Shown here: positions 36,055-45,962 of the stretch, piece after piece | Layout: each line of letters starts with the position of its first letter | How positions within the stretch are numbered: the first letter of the stretch is position 1 | Assembly (NCBI GenBank): GCA_964525045.1 | Contig: CAZGFD010000017.1 | Location: 14,184-78,183, forward strand | Length of the DNA stretch: 64,000 nt | Direction: 5' to 3' | Source of the DNA: G020348185 sp964525045 | Lineage (GTDB): Bacteria; Nitrospirota; Nitrospiria; Nitrospirales; UBA8639 | The notes under the pieces: generated by a model | The model's input: only the letters and a program-made list of their open reading frames with translations | Told to the model about the DNA's origin: nothing | Database searches by the model: none | Translations under genes and position numbers: made by a program

Positions 36055-36777
36055 TTGGATGGATGGAATCTCGAAGTGACTCTTCGACGTAGATCCCACA
36101 AAATCGTGGTCACCACCATTGGAGTGATGCTGTTGACGATTCTCCTCACGGCACGAGGTCAGGCGGAAGTCTATGTGGGAGGAATGGGAGGATTCGTAGG
36201 GCCCATGGACTTAAGTGATGTGAGCGCCACCACGGGGGCCCTTCCCACGCAGCGGTTAAATGATGTCGCACTAGATAATGCCGCGATGGCCGGAGCAAAA
36301 TTAGGATACCACTTTTCATCCCTGAAGTGGCTGGGTATCGAGACGGAAGGCCTGTTCACGACAATTCAATTCGCCGATCAAGATACTTCAGAAGGCAATC
36401 TCACCGGAGCAGATGATCTGGAGGTGACCACCTGGGGGTTCAATGCCGTGTTCCGGTATCCAGGAGAGCGGTTTCAACCTTATATTGGGGGAGGCCTTGG
36501 ACTCTATTTCGCTGAGCTGACCCTCGATAACTTTGGCACCGCGACTGATGGGCTAGTCCCGGGGTTCAATGCCCTAGCCGGCATACGGGCATTTCTGAAC
36601 GATGCGAAATCCGTCGCAGTATTTGCGGAATATAAGTTCAACTACGCCAAATTTAAATTTGGGTATCCGGAAACAGCGAGCCTCTCCTCATTCGAACTTG
36701 AGGGAACCTATCTCGCCAACATCGCCGCAGCGGGCTTCGCAATTCACTTCGATCTGTTCCCTAAGAGCAGCTTATAG
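36055..36777 (+). CDS. outer membrane beta-barrel protein (OmpA/OmpW-like)
   Basis: 240 residues from ATG 36055, or 233 from GTG 36076. A signal peptide (IVVTTIGVMLLTILLTARGQA) precedes an eight-strand-like barrel: YVGGMGGFVGPMDL, AGAKLGYHF, LGIETEGLF, WGFNAVFRYPGERFQPYIGGGLGLYFA, AVFAEYKFNYAKF and a C-terminal strand (YLANIAAAGFAIHFDLF). The FQPYIGGGLGxYF segment is typical of the OMP_b-brl/lipid A deacylase-like families. Function unknown; probably a small structural or uptake barrel. It is transcribed away from the PriA-like gene. Confidence 0.7.
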   Translation: MDGWNLEVTLRRRSHKIVVTTIGVMLLTILLTARGQAEVYVGGMGGFVGPMDLSDVSATTGALPTQRLNDVALDNAAMAGAKLGYHFSSLKWLGIETEGLFTTIQFADQDTSEGNLTGADDLEVTTWGFNAVFRYPGERFQPYIGGGLGLYFAELTLDNFGTATDGLVPGFNALAGIRAFLNDAKSVAVFAEYKFNYAKFKFGYPETASLSSFELEGTYLANIAAAGFAIHFDLFPKSSL

Positions 36778-37050
36778 GATGAAGCTGCGTCTTCAAGGAT
36801 CGAGACGAGGTCGTGGCATTTCTGCGCTCCATCGCAGAGGACAGCGCTCCTGGTTTTCCACCACATAGCGGCCAAGACATGGTGGAAATCTATTAATCGG
36901 TCATGTGTCTTTCCAAGACCTCCCCCCTAAACCTTAATGGGTAGATAAAACTTTCCAGTCTATGCCCGTGTTAAGCTTCGCCAGCCAAGACTCACTCCAC
37001 AATATTATCCCATCCCCTAATTATTTTCCGGTCGGTCACCGAAATTGCAT

Positions 37051-39159
37051 TCACCGGTTTGCGCAGAACCCGAACACGACCGCTTGGTCCGGGTAAACCA
37101 GATTATTCCAGTCTAAGCCCTCGGCGGTGACCCTTTGGCCCGCTACCGTGTAATGGGCATTCCAGAGTTCCCGCACGGTTCCCTCGATCGGAAAAGAAAC
37201 CACCCAGTCGACCGGCGCCGTGCCTGTATTCCGTACATGGACGTCCGCACAATATCCGGATGTCCAGTCGGATTGGGTCACCAGTTCCACGCTAACCGTG
37301 CCGCCCGGGGAGGGGTCGGGAGAAGGCCCATCCGGGGGATCGGTAGGCTGGGGGTCAGGTGGGGGAGGATCGTTTGGCGGAGAGGCATGTCCCCGCTCCG
37401 CGCAGAACCCGAATTCCACGCTACTATGAGGGTGGACAAGGTTGTTCCAGGACTCCCCCTCGGCTGTGAGTTGGTTGTTTGACACCACCCCCACGGCATT
37501 CCAGATATCCCGGAGGTGCCCCTCGATTGGAACTTGGACCACCCAATCCACCGGATTTGAACCGCCATTCGTCACTGTCACGTTTGCGCAATAGCCTGTA
37601 TCCCAGTCAGATTGGGTGGTGACCGCCGTGGTCACCTGATTACCAGGGAGAGGCCCCGGAGCCGGTGGATCATCGCCAGGAGGGTCATTGGTCGGTGGCT
37701 CCGGAGGAGGCACAAAGTCGCTCCCCGCCAGTTCCAGGATTTCTGCCAGTGCACCCGTGTATCCCGCATTGTAATCCGTAGCCACCTCGTTCCTGATGTA
37801 ATCAGTTCGGTCGTCTTGCCAGTCGAAATCATCAGGGCTGGCCGGACCTCCAACCAAAGCTCCCGTCAACTCGTGGGTGTTCTGGGGAGGATCGGCAATA
37901 TTGTTGGTGAGGGAATCATGCGCCGCTCTGTGATGAGGATTTTTCGGAGAGTTGGCTCCGAACCCCACGACATAACTGGCTTCCCTTGGATTATCCCCGA
38001 GGATATAGTTGATCTGGTTCAGGGCAAAAGTTCGATACGATTCTGCCAGGGCGGGGACTCCTACCTCCCCGGCGTAGATCACCGCTAAAAAGGCTGTCGT
38101 CGAGGCATAGCGAAGCGACCCCCATTGATTCAAAAACACCAGACCACCTGGCGTGCGCTGGAGTTCCTCCATCCAGACCCTCAAGTGCTCTTTCATCTTG
38201 TTTTGATAGACCTGCTCCCCGGTGATACGGGCCAGGAGCAGGTTCGTCCCATTGGATACATTATCCCAGCTATGCGCCCAGTACACAGCGGACTGTGCCG
38301 TGGATATGGCCGACTTCGCCTGGTTGAGATAGGCACCTTCGCCAGTGGCCAGGTGCAACCACGTGGCGCCCCAAGCCAGTTCATCCCAGAACCCGCTGAA
38401 GGAGGTGTAAAACCCGTTCGCCGCTGTATAACCGGAACTCGATCGATAGCTGTCAGCAAAGAGGTACAACCGCCTGGCTTTTCCCAGCAAAAGGTCCGCA
38501 TATTCCGGTTCCTCTTGGGCGAAGACCAGAGCGCCGACTGCAAGGGCCGCGGCAGTCCCGGCCGTTACCTCAGTGCATGGGGCACTTGGGGTACATGCGT
38601 ACGCGGGTCGCGGCATCGTCATCTTTTCGGGTGGCCCCCAGAAGGCATGATCGGCATGGGGATCGCCAACTTGATAATAGAACGTATCATCTTGTGGAGT
38701 ACCCGGGTCCCCTTCCTGGTACGCCTCGAGGAAATAATCGAGAACAAAGCGGAGACTATCCTTGGCATACAGCGTTTGTCCCGATCGGTCATACGCTTCT
38801 CTGGATTCATACAGGCTCCAGCCAAGCATGGTGGCGCTGTAGGCCATGGGAAGGCCAAACTTGCCGTGGTCACCCGCGTCAAACCACCCCCCGGAGAGAT
38901 CCACACCCACATCCTGACCATCGTCGAGTGCAGCGGGATTCCTCCACTCCACACGCCAGAAATATTTATCGAGATGATCCCCGGAGCGCTGAGCCTCATA
39001 GAAAAGAAATGATTGCTCCAAGGCCTGTGCGTAATCGAATTTCAGTTGCTCTTCGGGCAGCAACCCCGCGGAAGAGCTCCACGCGGTAAGTAATGAGATG
39101 GACAGGATCAGCGCACAGATCACTTCCATTTTCAAACGCATGTGCATGGTGTTCACCAT
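37051..39159 (-). CDS. secreted GH9 cellulase with two CBM2-like domains
   Basis: 702 residues from ATG 39159, with AGGAG nine bases upstream; longer in-frame starts lack this. A signal peptide ends near SSSAG (about 30). The glycoside hydrolase family 9 domain (about 38-490) has FDYAQALEQSFLFYEAQRSG, the nucleophile motif DAGD (94-97), HHRAAHDS and the catalytic-acid motif NEVATDYNAGYTGALAE. Two Pro/Asp-rich linkers follow, joined to two CBM2-like modules (each ~75 residues; CANVTVTNGGSNPVDWVV, CADVHVRNTGTAPVDWVV). Each module has SWNNLV or DWNNLV and GFCA. It should cut beta-1,4-glucans outside the cell. Unexpected in a chemolithoautotroph-like genome. Confidence 0.92.
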   Translation of the reverse strand: MVNTMHMRLKMEVICALILSISLLTAWSSSAGLLPEEQLKFDYAQALEQSFLFYEAQRSGDHLDKYFWRVEWRNPAALDDGQDVGVDLSGGWFDAGDHGKFGLPMAYSATMLGWSLYESREAYDRSGQTLYAKDSLRFVLDYFLEAYQEGDPGTPQDDTFYYQVGDPHADHAFWGPPEKMTMPRPAYACTPSAPCTEVTAGTAAALAVGALVFAQEEPEYADLLLGKARRLYLFADSYRSSSGYTAANGFYTSFSGFWDELAWGATWLHLATGEGAYLNQAKSAISTAQSAVYWAHSWDNVSNGTNLLLARITGEQVYQNKMKEHLRVWMEELQRTPGGLVFLNQWGSLRYASTTAFLAVIYAGEVGVPALAESYRTFALNQINYILGDNPREASYVVGFGANSPKNPHHRAAHDSLTNNIADPPQNTHELTGALVGGPASPDDFDWQDDRTDYIRNEVATDYNAGYTGALAEILELAGSDFVPPPEPPTNDPPGDDPPAPGPLPGNQVTTAVTTQSDWDTGYCANVTVTNGGSNPVDWVVQVPIEGHLRDIWNAVGVVSNNQLTAEGESWNNLVHPHSSVEFGFCAERGHASPPNDPPPPDPQPTDPPDGPSPDPSPGGTVSVELVTQSDWTSGYCADVHVRNTGTAPVDWVVSFPIEGTVRELWNAHYTVAGQRVTAEGLDWNNLVYPDQAVVFGFCANR

Positions 39160-39762
39160 TTCTGTGGTCTCCTTTAGAGTGTGGCAATGGTTAACCTTCG
39201 GAATGGACAGGCTAAGGTCCCGCATTCCTTTTTTTGTCAAAACTATTAAGAGAGGGTAGACCTGTAGAATGTTCTTTGTTCCCATCCCCTGTATAAGGGA
39301 AAGAACAAAGAACTGACTTCAGGAGGGGCTGAGGGTAAGAGCTAGCAAACTGGATGCCAAAAGAAAAATAACGGATGGGAACTGGCAATACCCTGTATTA
39401 AAAGGAATATTCTGGCAATACATGGAAAGGAAAGGGAAGGGCACGTGTAGTAGACTGTAGGGATTTCCCAACGGGGGTGAAGGGTAAAATACGATTCTTA
39501 CACTATCCTATATCAGTGATGGGATTTGACTACAGAAAGACCGGTCCCTCCGCGCAGGTAAAATCCGTACCGAGCAGGACGTATCTTCATGAAGGTCACA
39601 AGGAACCGGTGGATGACTAAGGGAGCAGGGATCCAACCACTTCGCCGATGAAGAGCCACACACATCTCAAGGCGCAACAGAAATTGCCAACGCGTTCACG
39701 GTTTGTGTACCATTCACAATACCAGCGTTGACTGAAGTGCGGCCACCCATTGGAGGATCGGA
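39160..39762. other. divergent intergenic region
   Basis: 600 bases between the cellulase and the endonuclease-like gene, with only a few purine-rich tracts and short direct repeats of a TGGCAATAC string (near 39384 and 39414). No gene, tRNA or clear promoter identified. Confidence 0.35.
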
Positions 39763-40683
39763 ATGCCAAGCCGGAACAAGACCATCGCCAAGGAGCGCAA
39801 GGCGCTGATGAAGTTGATGGATGAAGGTGAATATGCGATTCCCAGCCGAAAGCTGAATCAGAACCTTGTCATCGCCTCGTGGAACATTCAGCAATTCTCA
39901 AATCGTCATGAGGATCGGGCCATCCAGTGCATGGCGGACATTTGCGAGCGATTCGACCTCATCGCCCTACAAGAGATCAAGACTGACCTGCGTGGACTCA
40001 GCAGGCTGCAACAGAAAATTCCTGGCAATTACAAAATTCTCGTGTCCGACCCGACTGGCAACAGCGAGCGGCTCGCATTCCTGTACGACAAGCGTTCGGT
40101 CATCTCAACCGGACTCGTTGCTGAAATCGTCCACAACGTCTCGGCGAAGAAAGACATGAAAAGTGTCCAATTTCACCGCACCCCCTACTGCGCCTCGTTT
40201 CGTGCCGGACGGTTCGATTTCGTCATCGCGACGGCACACATTTTCTTCGGAAAGGGAGAGCAAAAAAAACACCGGACAGCCGAAATCCAACGACTCGTCG
40301 ACTTCATTGCGAAGCGTGCCAAGACGACGTCGAACAAGGTGTTCGATCGGGACCTCATGGTTATGGGTGACTTCAACATCGAGGAAGTCGGCGACCAATT
40401 CTCCAAGGCCCTGAAGTCCCAGAAGTTCAAGATGCCACTCAACATGGACTCCCTCGGCACCAACTTTGCCCAGAGCAAGACCTTCGACAAGATCGCTTGG
40501 GTCAATCGCAAGAGCTTCAAACACACCGGCAAATGCAACGTGGTCCCGTTCGGCAAGGTCCTCTACCAGGACCAGACACCCAAGGGGGGCAGAAAGCAGA
40601 TAAGCGACCACTTGCCACTGTGGGCCGAGTTTGAGATCAACAAACTCAGCCAGGAACTGAGTCAAATCATCAACAAGAAGTGA
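39763..40683 (+). CDS. endonuclease/exonuclease/phosphatase family protein
   Basis: 306 residues. Core motifs of the DNase-I-like fold: ASWNIQQFSNR (Asn ligand), IALQEIKTD (catalytic Glu), ATAHIFFG, VMGDFNIEE (Asp/Asn) and QISDHLPLWAEF (Asp-His pair). All the catalytic residues are in place. No signal peptide is present, so it is likely cytoplasmic and could act on DNA or on phosphate esters. The N-terminal 45 residues form a charged helical extension. Base use here is slightly GC-richer than the neighbours, and acquisition by transfer is possible. Confidence 0.85.
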   Translation: MPSRNKTIAKERKALMKLMDEGEYAIPSRKLNQNLVIASWNIQQFSNRHEDRAIQCMADICERFDLIALQEIKTDLRGLSRLQQKIPGNYKILVSDPTGNSERLAFLYDKRSVISTGLVAEIVHNVSAKKDMKSVQFHRTPYCASFRAGRFDFVIATAHIFFGKGEQKKHRTAEIQRLVDFIAKRAKTTSNKVFDRDLMVMGDFNIEEVGDQFSKALKSQKFKMPLNMDSLGTNFAQSKTFDKIAWVNRKSFKHTGKCNVVPFGKVLYQDQTPKGGRKQISDHLPLWAEFEINKLSQELSQIINKK

Positions 40684-40716
40684 CGCAGGTGCCCTTGTGG
40701 GCAACGCCGCTTGGCC

Positions 40717-41772
40717 TCATGACGGTAACAGGGGCACGAGGCTGTCCGCGATATACTTGTGGCCGGCTTGGTTAAGATGCCCGTCCCACTTCAGAAAATA
40801 CTTCTCCTGTTTAAGCTCCGACGACAAATCCAAAAGAGACATATTTTCAATGTAAGGTGGATAATTGTTCGCGGCAATCTCGGCCTTCAACGAGTTAATG
40901 AATGTGGCATCGTTCCTTGCGTGCTGATCGACTTCAAACACAATGATGTGGATGTCACGCAAATCTACATGGGATGTGACAAGGGCGTTAATATACATCT
41001 TGGCCTCTTCATTCAAAGTCGGCCGGTCTTCCTTTTGCTGAAAGAAAATAGACCGCAGTTGTTTGATTCCGCTTTTCTTGATGAGGCGATTGATAAGCAA
41101 TTTCTGTAACTCATAGACATACCTGCCGAACCGATACTTCGGGGCGTGGATATGCTCATCCACAACGCGATGGTATTCCTGCTCGCTCCTAATCGGAAGG
41201 GCATTCTTGTTCTCATAATAGGTCTTGTTCTCTCCAAAGTCGTTAGCACAGTACTGGATGATCAAGTATTTCAGATTGCTCGTATCGATGCGGGCCAGCA
41301 TGGTCATTTCTCTGGCCGTGCCGTAAGAAGCCACGGCTGCGTTGAGCGTCTTCTTGTTCAGCGCACTTTCTATCAGATCGGGAAACGTTTCATCCTGCTC
41401 GACACCCCACCCCATGGCATGAGAGTCTCCGAGGACAACGACCTCAGGTTTCTGCAGTGAGATCTCATTGTCACGAACCCCGAGACTATTTATTCGAAAC
41501 TCAGACTCAAACTCGCGATTGACGAAAAGGCACCTGCCGGGCCTCAGCGTATAAAAAAGAGTGGGATCATACTGGGCACATTGTGGTAACAGCTGGATGA
41601 TGTTCCGTTCATATTTGAGATGAAATTCACGATAGAAATGCTTCAGGGGTCCGCCTAAGAGTGAAGGCTGGTTGAACACAAGCAGTAACACAGCTTCCAA
41701 GCCGACGAGTAAGCCTATAAGCAAAACGAGGTTGATGACCACAACTCGGACAATGAATTTAAATCGCTTCAT
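40717..41772 (-). CDS. membrane-anchored SGNH/GDSL-type hydrolase
   Basis: 351 residues with one N-terminal membrane anchor (IVRVVVINLVLLIGLLVGLEAVLLLVF). The SGNH core begins VVVLGDSHAMGWGVEQDETFP, with the nucleophile Ser117. Further blocks are LNAAVASYGTAREM (Gly), IIQYCANDFGEN (Asn) and WDGHLNQAGHKYIADSL (Asp/His pair). Such enzymes act as esterases or O-acetyl transfer/removal enzymes on cell-surface glycans. The catalytic domain should face the periplasm. It converges on the endonuclease-like gene with 33 bases between stops. Confidence 0.8.
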   Translation of the reverse strand: MKRFKFIVRVVVINLVLLIGLLVGLEAVLLLVFNQPSLLGGPLKHFYREFHLKYERNIIQLLPQCAQYDPTLFYTLRPGRCLFVNREFESEFRINSLGVRDNEISLQKPEVVVLGDSHAMGWGVEQDETFPDLIESALNKKTLNAAVASYGTAREMTMLARIDTSNLKYLIIQYCANDFGENKTYYENKNALPIRSEQEYHRVVDEHIHAPKYRFGRYVYELQKLLINRLIKKSGIKQLRSIFFQQKEDRPTLNEEAKMYINALVTSHVDLRDIHIIVFEVDQHARNDATFINSLKAEIAANNYPPYIENMSLLDLSSELKQEKYFLKWDGHLNQAGHKYIADSLVPLLPS

Positions 41773-41925
41773 TCCGTATCCGACAGACTGTATGGGTGTT
41801 GGATAGGCCCAGACGGATTTTCCATATTAACGCCAGGCCCTTTGGGGGGGGGACAAACCGGTAGTTGGCGCAAGTTCCCACAACATGTTGAACGCGGGAT
41901 CGGACGAGTGTTCATCCTGTCGAGG

Positions 41926-43323
41926 TCAAAATCCAAGCCTTTCCCGAAGGGGGAGACCGTCAGCCAGGTTCAGCCGATAGATTGTTCGGTCGGCTTTGAT
42001 TCCCTTGAGACTGACCTGCTCCTTGAGCACGGCGTCGCTGCAGGCCCCTAAGAGGGTGTTGGCCGCTGGGCTGCTTTCGAACGCCTCCATCGAGAATGTC
42101 ACTTCGTTTCCTCTGGCACACTGTTGAATGCGCGCGGCCATGTTGACGGTGGAACCAAAGTAGTCGACACGGCCATTGAGGTTGACGATGAGGACCGGCC
42201 CGCGATGTATCCCAAACTTGACCCGGAACTTTTGCGGGCCTTCTCCGCCGAAGCTGAGGCCCTGGAACTCCCGCAGTGCCTCCACAACGCACTTGACGGC
42301 ATCGTCGCTATGAACAAAAGAGGCCATCACGGCGTCACCGATGGTCTTGATCACGAATCCGCCATGCGCTTCCACGGAGCGGGATAAAATGTTGAAATGC
42401 TGACGTACGAGGTTGTAGGCCTGGGCATTGCCCAAAGTCTCGTACAGGGCGGTGGACTCGGCGATGTCGGTGAACAGCAGGGTCACCGAGGAGACCTGAA
42501 TCCGCTCCTGATCCGACAGGACATGGTTCCCGAATAGGTGTCGGTACTCCGGAAAATGAATGACCGTGAGCCCGGTCAGTCTCGGAGGCAGGTCTTCGAG
42601 GGGCAATTCGTCGGGGAGCTCATCTTGAATAATAAAAATCCCGCTGACCTTGTCACAGTCGTTGACCAATTCGAAACGCACTGGTCCAGGTCTGGCGTTG
42701 AGTGTCATCTGATCGTAATTGAGTGTGGGAAGCTGCCTGATCTTGAACTCCTGAACCGTGTCCGTTCTGACACCTTCAACCTTGAGGAGTCCCTTGGCCA
42801 GCGTGATCGGACAGAAAAATCGGTACAACCTCGGTTCTTCGATGACGTCGGCACCGACTCCGGTTGCGCCCGGCGGAACCGCGATGTTGACTTTGGATTC
42901 CAGGACCGGCGGCGGCAGACAAAACCCTGCCATGTCGATATTTTCGATCGCCCGATTCAGTGAAAACGCGACCTCCACACGAGCCAGGAAGTCTGCCTCG
43001 AAATCCACGCCGCACATCTTGCAGTGGGATGTTTGGACGAGTTCAAAGAAATTGTCGTACTCCGTCGTTACCATGTTGCAGTGGGGACAGTGCACGAGCC
43101 AGTGCAGGTCAAACAACCCTGAGGCCACTCCATTGAGAGCCACCGCCACGATTTCCTCGGGCCGCTGGCCGGATGCCGCCGCGACGACGAACGGGTTGAT
43201 CCTGTGACGCTGGACGGCCTCACTGGCGAGCAGCCAGTCTTTGACCGCTTGAAGCGCCCCGGAGGAACCCATGGGCAGGTTGGTCAGTTTGGCAAACCCT
43301 TGATCGAGCAGCCCGGTGTCCAT
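41926..43323 (-). CDS. class III adenylate/guanylate cyclase with DUF5939 domain
   Basis: 465 residues, cytoplasmic. The N-terminal half is a DUF5939-type region that includes a zinc-ribbon-like block (HCPHCNM and HCKMCG, about 80-110). The C-terminal cyclase homology domain (about 280-450) shows VTLLFTDIAEST and FVIKTIGDAVMASF, the two metal-binding Asp, and the transition-state region YFGSTVNMAARIQQCA (Asn and Arg present). All are intact, so cAMP (or cGMP) synthesis is expected. The input sensed by DUF5939 is unknown. ATG 43323 is preceded by AAGGAA. Confidence 0.85.
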   Translation of the reverse strand: MDTGLLDQGFAKLTNLPMGSSGALQAVKDWLLASEAVQRHRINPFVVAAASGQRPEEIVAVALNGVASGLFDLHWLVHCPHCNMVTTEYDNFFELVQTSHCKMCGVDFEADFLARVEVAFSLNRAIENIDMAGFCLPPPVLESKVNIAVPPGATGVGADVIEEPRLYRFFCPITLAKGLLKVEGVRTDTVQEFKIRQLPTLNYDQMTLNARPGPVRFELVNDCDKVSGIFIIQDELPDELPLEDLPPRLTGLTVIHFPEYRHLFGNHVLSDQERIQVSSVTLLFTDIAESTALYETLGNAQAYNLVRQHFNILSRSVEAHGGFVIKTIGDAVMASFVHSDDAVKCVVEALREFQGLSFGGEGPQKFRVKFGIHRGPVLIVNLNGRVDYFGSTVNMAARIQQCARGNEVTFSMEAFESSPAANTLLGACSDAVLKEQVSLKGIKADRTIYRLNLADGLPLRERLGF

Positions 43324-43695
43324 AGTTCTTCAATTTCCTTTCGGATAGCGGCCGAACAGGTTTTGAGGGATGTCAGAGTGGCACAGGCAGCAACCGACCG
43401 CGCCATCTCAAAATGGCGGCTTCCAACCATTACCGGGACACCATTCTCGAATCAAGAAAGAATAGGAATTTTAAGTGCTCTTTTTGGGGCAAGCGAAAAA
43501 GTACCGAAGAGGCCGTGGGATGTCAATTCTGTCAGTCAGCGGTATCCAAATAAGGTGGGGGCAGTTAGCCAGAACAGCCCTCCCCGCGCTTACGAGCCCC
43601 ATTCTCCGCAGATACTGTTATTTTGAAAAAACCTTCCGCTTCCTTAATAGGTTCTCACAATTTCACTGAAAGCATTTTCATTGAGCTTGCCGGCC
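43324..43695. other. intergenic, nothing recognised
   Basis: Gap between the cyclase gene and the end of the flavoprotein gene. Plus-strand ORFs here have no domain. No terminator with a clear T-run was noted. Confidence 0.35.
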
Positions 43696-45075
43696 CTATT
43701 CCAACGGTTTCAAATCTCCAAGCATGGTGGGGATCAACTCCGTCACGGTGGGATGGATGTGGACGGCGCGCTGGATGGTGGTGTAAGGCGCTCCGGCGTA
43801 CATTACATCGAGGATGGAATGGATGATTTCGTCGCCCCCGATACCCAGCAGCGCTGCCCCCAGGATCTTCTTTGTTTCAGCATCGATCAGGATTTTCATA
43901 AACCCCTGGGTTTCGCTGCGCTCGTGCGCGCGTCCCACACGCGTCATCATCATTTTGCCAACTAAAGCTTTGCGCCCAGAGGCGCGTACCTCGCGTTCGG
44001 TCAGGCCGGCCCGCCCCAGCGGTGGGTCAATGTAGAGGGAGTAGGCGGTAATTCGATCCGTCACCCGGCGGGGGTCGTTGTCGAATAAATTGGCGGCCAC
44101 AATTTCATAATCATTATAAGAGGTGTGGGTGAAAGCTCCACGGCCGTTGACGTCGCCTATCGCCCAAATACCGGGGATATTGGTTCGCAGCTGATCATCG
44201 ACCACAATATACCCGCGTGGGTCACGCTCGATTCCGGCCTTATCCAGGCCCAGATCGTGCGTGTTGGGCGTTCGGCCGACCGCCATTAACAGATGGCTAC
44301 CCTCTATCCTGGGCGCGCCGGTTTTGCATTCAACACTAAGAGCCACCCCCTTGCCACGTTTTTCCACCGTCAGGCACTCGGCATTGAGATGGACCCTGAT
44401 CCCTTCGTTTTCCACAATTTCCTTGACTGTCGCCGAAACATCCTCATCGTCGCGGGGAATCAGGCGGGCATTCCTCTGGACAACCGTGACCTTACTGCCG
44501 AAACGGCGGTACATCTGGGCAAACTCCAATCCGATGTAGCTGCCGCCGACGATAACCAGGTGTTCAGGCAGATAATCAACCTCCATCATGCTCGAGTTGT
44601 TGAGAAAGTCGATCTCTTTCAGGCCCGGCATATCGGGAACCAGTGCGCGTGCACCGACATTGATAAAGATTTTATCGGCTTCCAAAACATCATCGTTCAC
44701 GCGTACCGTATTCGGACTTTCAAAGCTCCCATGCCCCTCATACACGGTACAGTTCGCCATGTTTTTAAGCCAGTTGGTCACCCCTTCGTTTGATTGACGG
44801 ACTACCGAGTCCTTGCGGGCCTTCACCCGCTTCATATCGACCTTGATGGACCCGTTGATCATGACACCGAAGTCAGAACCGCGATTTGCCATGTAGGCAG
44901 CACGGGCGCTCGCGACAAGCGTCTTGGTTGGAATGCAGCCGACGTTGACACAGGTGCCGCCAAATAGCTTGCGTTCGATGACAGCGGTCTTGAGTCCTTC
45001 CCGTGTCAAGCGGGAGGCGAGGGATGGCCCGGATTGACCAGTACCGATAACGATTGCGTCGTATTTTTGGGTCAT
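43696..45075 (-). CDS. MerA/Lpd-like pyridine nucleotide-disulfide oxidoreductase
   Basis: 459 residues behind a strong GGGGAGGAG site. FAD-binding GTGQSGPSLASR (about 11-22), the redox pair in GGTCVNVGCIPTK (Cys42, Cys47), an NAD(P) fold at VIVGGSYIGLEFAQ, the second FAD motif in GIWAIGDVNGRGAFTH, and a C-terminal dimerisation domain with HIHPTVTELIPT. The His-Glu pair needed for thiol-disulfide chemistry is in place. It lacks the vicinal C-terminal cysteines and HMA domain of true mercuric reductase. More likely it is a related soluble thiol/disulfide or quinone reductase. No lipoamide-complex or mer genes are nearby. Confidence 0.85.
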   Translation of the reverse strand: MTQKYDAIVIGTGQSGPSLASRLTREGLKTAVIERKLFGGTCVNVGCIPTKTLVASARAAYMANRGSDFGVMINGSIKVDMKRVKARKDSVVRQSNEGVTNWLKNMANCTVYEGHGSFESPNTVRVNDDVLEADKIFINVGARALVPDMPGLKEIDFLNNSSMMEVDYLPEHLVIVGGSYIGLEFAQMYRRFGSKVTVVQRNARLIPRDDEDVSATVKEIVENEGIRVHLNAECLTVEKRGKGVALSVECKTGAPRIEGSHLLMAVGRTPNTHDLGLDKAGIERDPRGYIVVDDQLRTNIPGIWAIGDVNGRGAFTHTSYNDYEIVAANLFDNDPRRVTDRITAYSLYIDPPLGRAGLTEREVRASGRKALVGKMMMTRVGRAHERSETQGFMKILIDAETKKILGAALLGIGGDEIIHSILDVMYAGAPYTTIQRAVHIHPTVTELIPTMLGDLKPLE

Positions 45076-45396
45076 ATCGCTCCTCCCCTGCTCTCAGCTG
45101 TTTGTAAATAGGGTCAAGCTTTTTTTAATTCTTCTTTTTCATAATTTGGCTAACGCCGGAGAAACCCCTGTTCTTTTCAAAGGCTTTACCCCTTTTGCTT
45201 TTCCACAAATTATCGTTTCGGATACACTTGAGTGTAAATCACCTTATGTGAGCAGATTCTTCAGGTATGACAAATTCGAGATCCACAGGCCAATTGTGCA
45301 CTAAAGCCCTCGCTTATTTCTACCAGTTACGTTAACCTTATTAAGAAATGTCGCCCACTGCTCGGGCTCGTTCTCAACCTCAATGGGAGCAAGGTG
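45076..45396. other. divergent intergenic region
   Basis: Holds the promoters of the flavoprotein and CBS genes by position. No recognisable operator, RNA or repeat was seen. Confidence 0.35.
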
Positions 45397-45822
45397 ATGA
45401 AAGAAATTGAATGGTATTCAAAAGTTGGGTCTCTCGAACACCTGGAAGTTCACCATATCATGGAAGACGAGGTTGAGACATGTACGGCAGACAATTCTGC
45501 GTTGTCCATCGCCTTTAAAATCTGCCAGGGACATTTCGGCAGCATTCCCGTGGTTGACGAACATAACACTCTTCTTGGGCTCGTCACGGAATTTGATCTC
45601 CTTCGCGCGATTGAGAACAACAAAGATTTACGGAATGTCAATGTAGCGGACATCATGACCCGTGAAGTAATTACCGTGACAGAGCACACGCTTGTTTTGG
45701 ATCTCATTCGATTAATTCAAAAGCATCACCTCATCCGTGTCCCTGTGGTTCGAGAAAATAAATTGTTGGGGATTGTCGCTCGGCGAGATATGATTTTAGG
45801 ATATATTCTTTCCCTAAAGTGA
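45397..45822 (+). CDS. CBS-domain pair protein
   Basis: 141 residues from ATG 45397 with GGGAG eight to nine bases upstream (GTG 45394 is the alternative). Two CBS motifs (about 15-75 and 85-140): GSIPVVDEHNTLLGLVTEFD and HLIRVPVVRENKLLGIVARRD. It resembles the CBS protein at 2.1-2.5 kb in length and spacing, including the EFDxLR...NKDLR..xADIM segment. It is likely an adenine-nucleotide sensor; no partner is obvious. Transcribed away from the flavoprotein gene. Confidence 0.85.
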   Translation: MKEIEWYSKVGSLEHLEVHHIMEDEVETCTADNSALSIAFKICQGHFGSIPVVDEHNTLLGLVTEFDLLRAIENNKDLRNVNVADIMTREVITVTEHTLVLDLIRLIQKHHLIRVPVVRENKLLGIVARRDMILGYILSLK

Positions 45823-45962
45823 TGTTCCATAGCCGAACTTCCCATTCCACATTGGGAACCAGCCCCAAGACTAAGAGGGTCCGTAGGTGGGGATCGGGCT
45901 AGTCACTTCTCCACACCCCCTTATTCATCCATGAAACTGAAAAACCTAAGGAGAATGGTACC

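Noticed and set aside
35876..36079. 67-codon ORF between PriA-like and barrel genes
   Set aside because: Starts inside the PriA-like gene start and runs into the barrel gene; no domain and no ribosome binding site.
38125..39012. 295-codon ORF antisense to the GH9 gene
   Set aside because: It lies wholly inside the cellulase gene, is Arg/Gly-rich and featureless.
39655..39700. Additional sigma-54 site on the minus strand near 39.68 kb
   Set aside because: The TTGGCAATTTCTGTTGC string has eleven rather than ten bases between GG and GC.
43696..45075. Mercuric reductase (merA)
   Set aside because: The active-site disulfide is present, but the C-terminal vicinal cysteines and any mer neighbours are missing; kept as MerA/Lpd-like flavoprotein.
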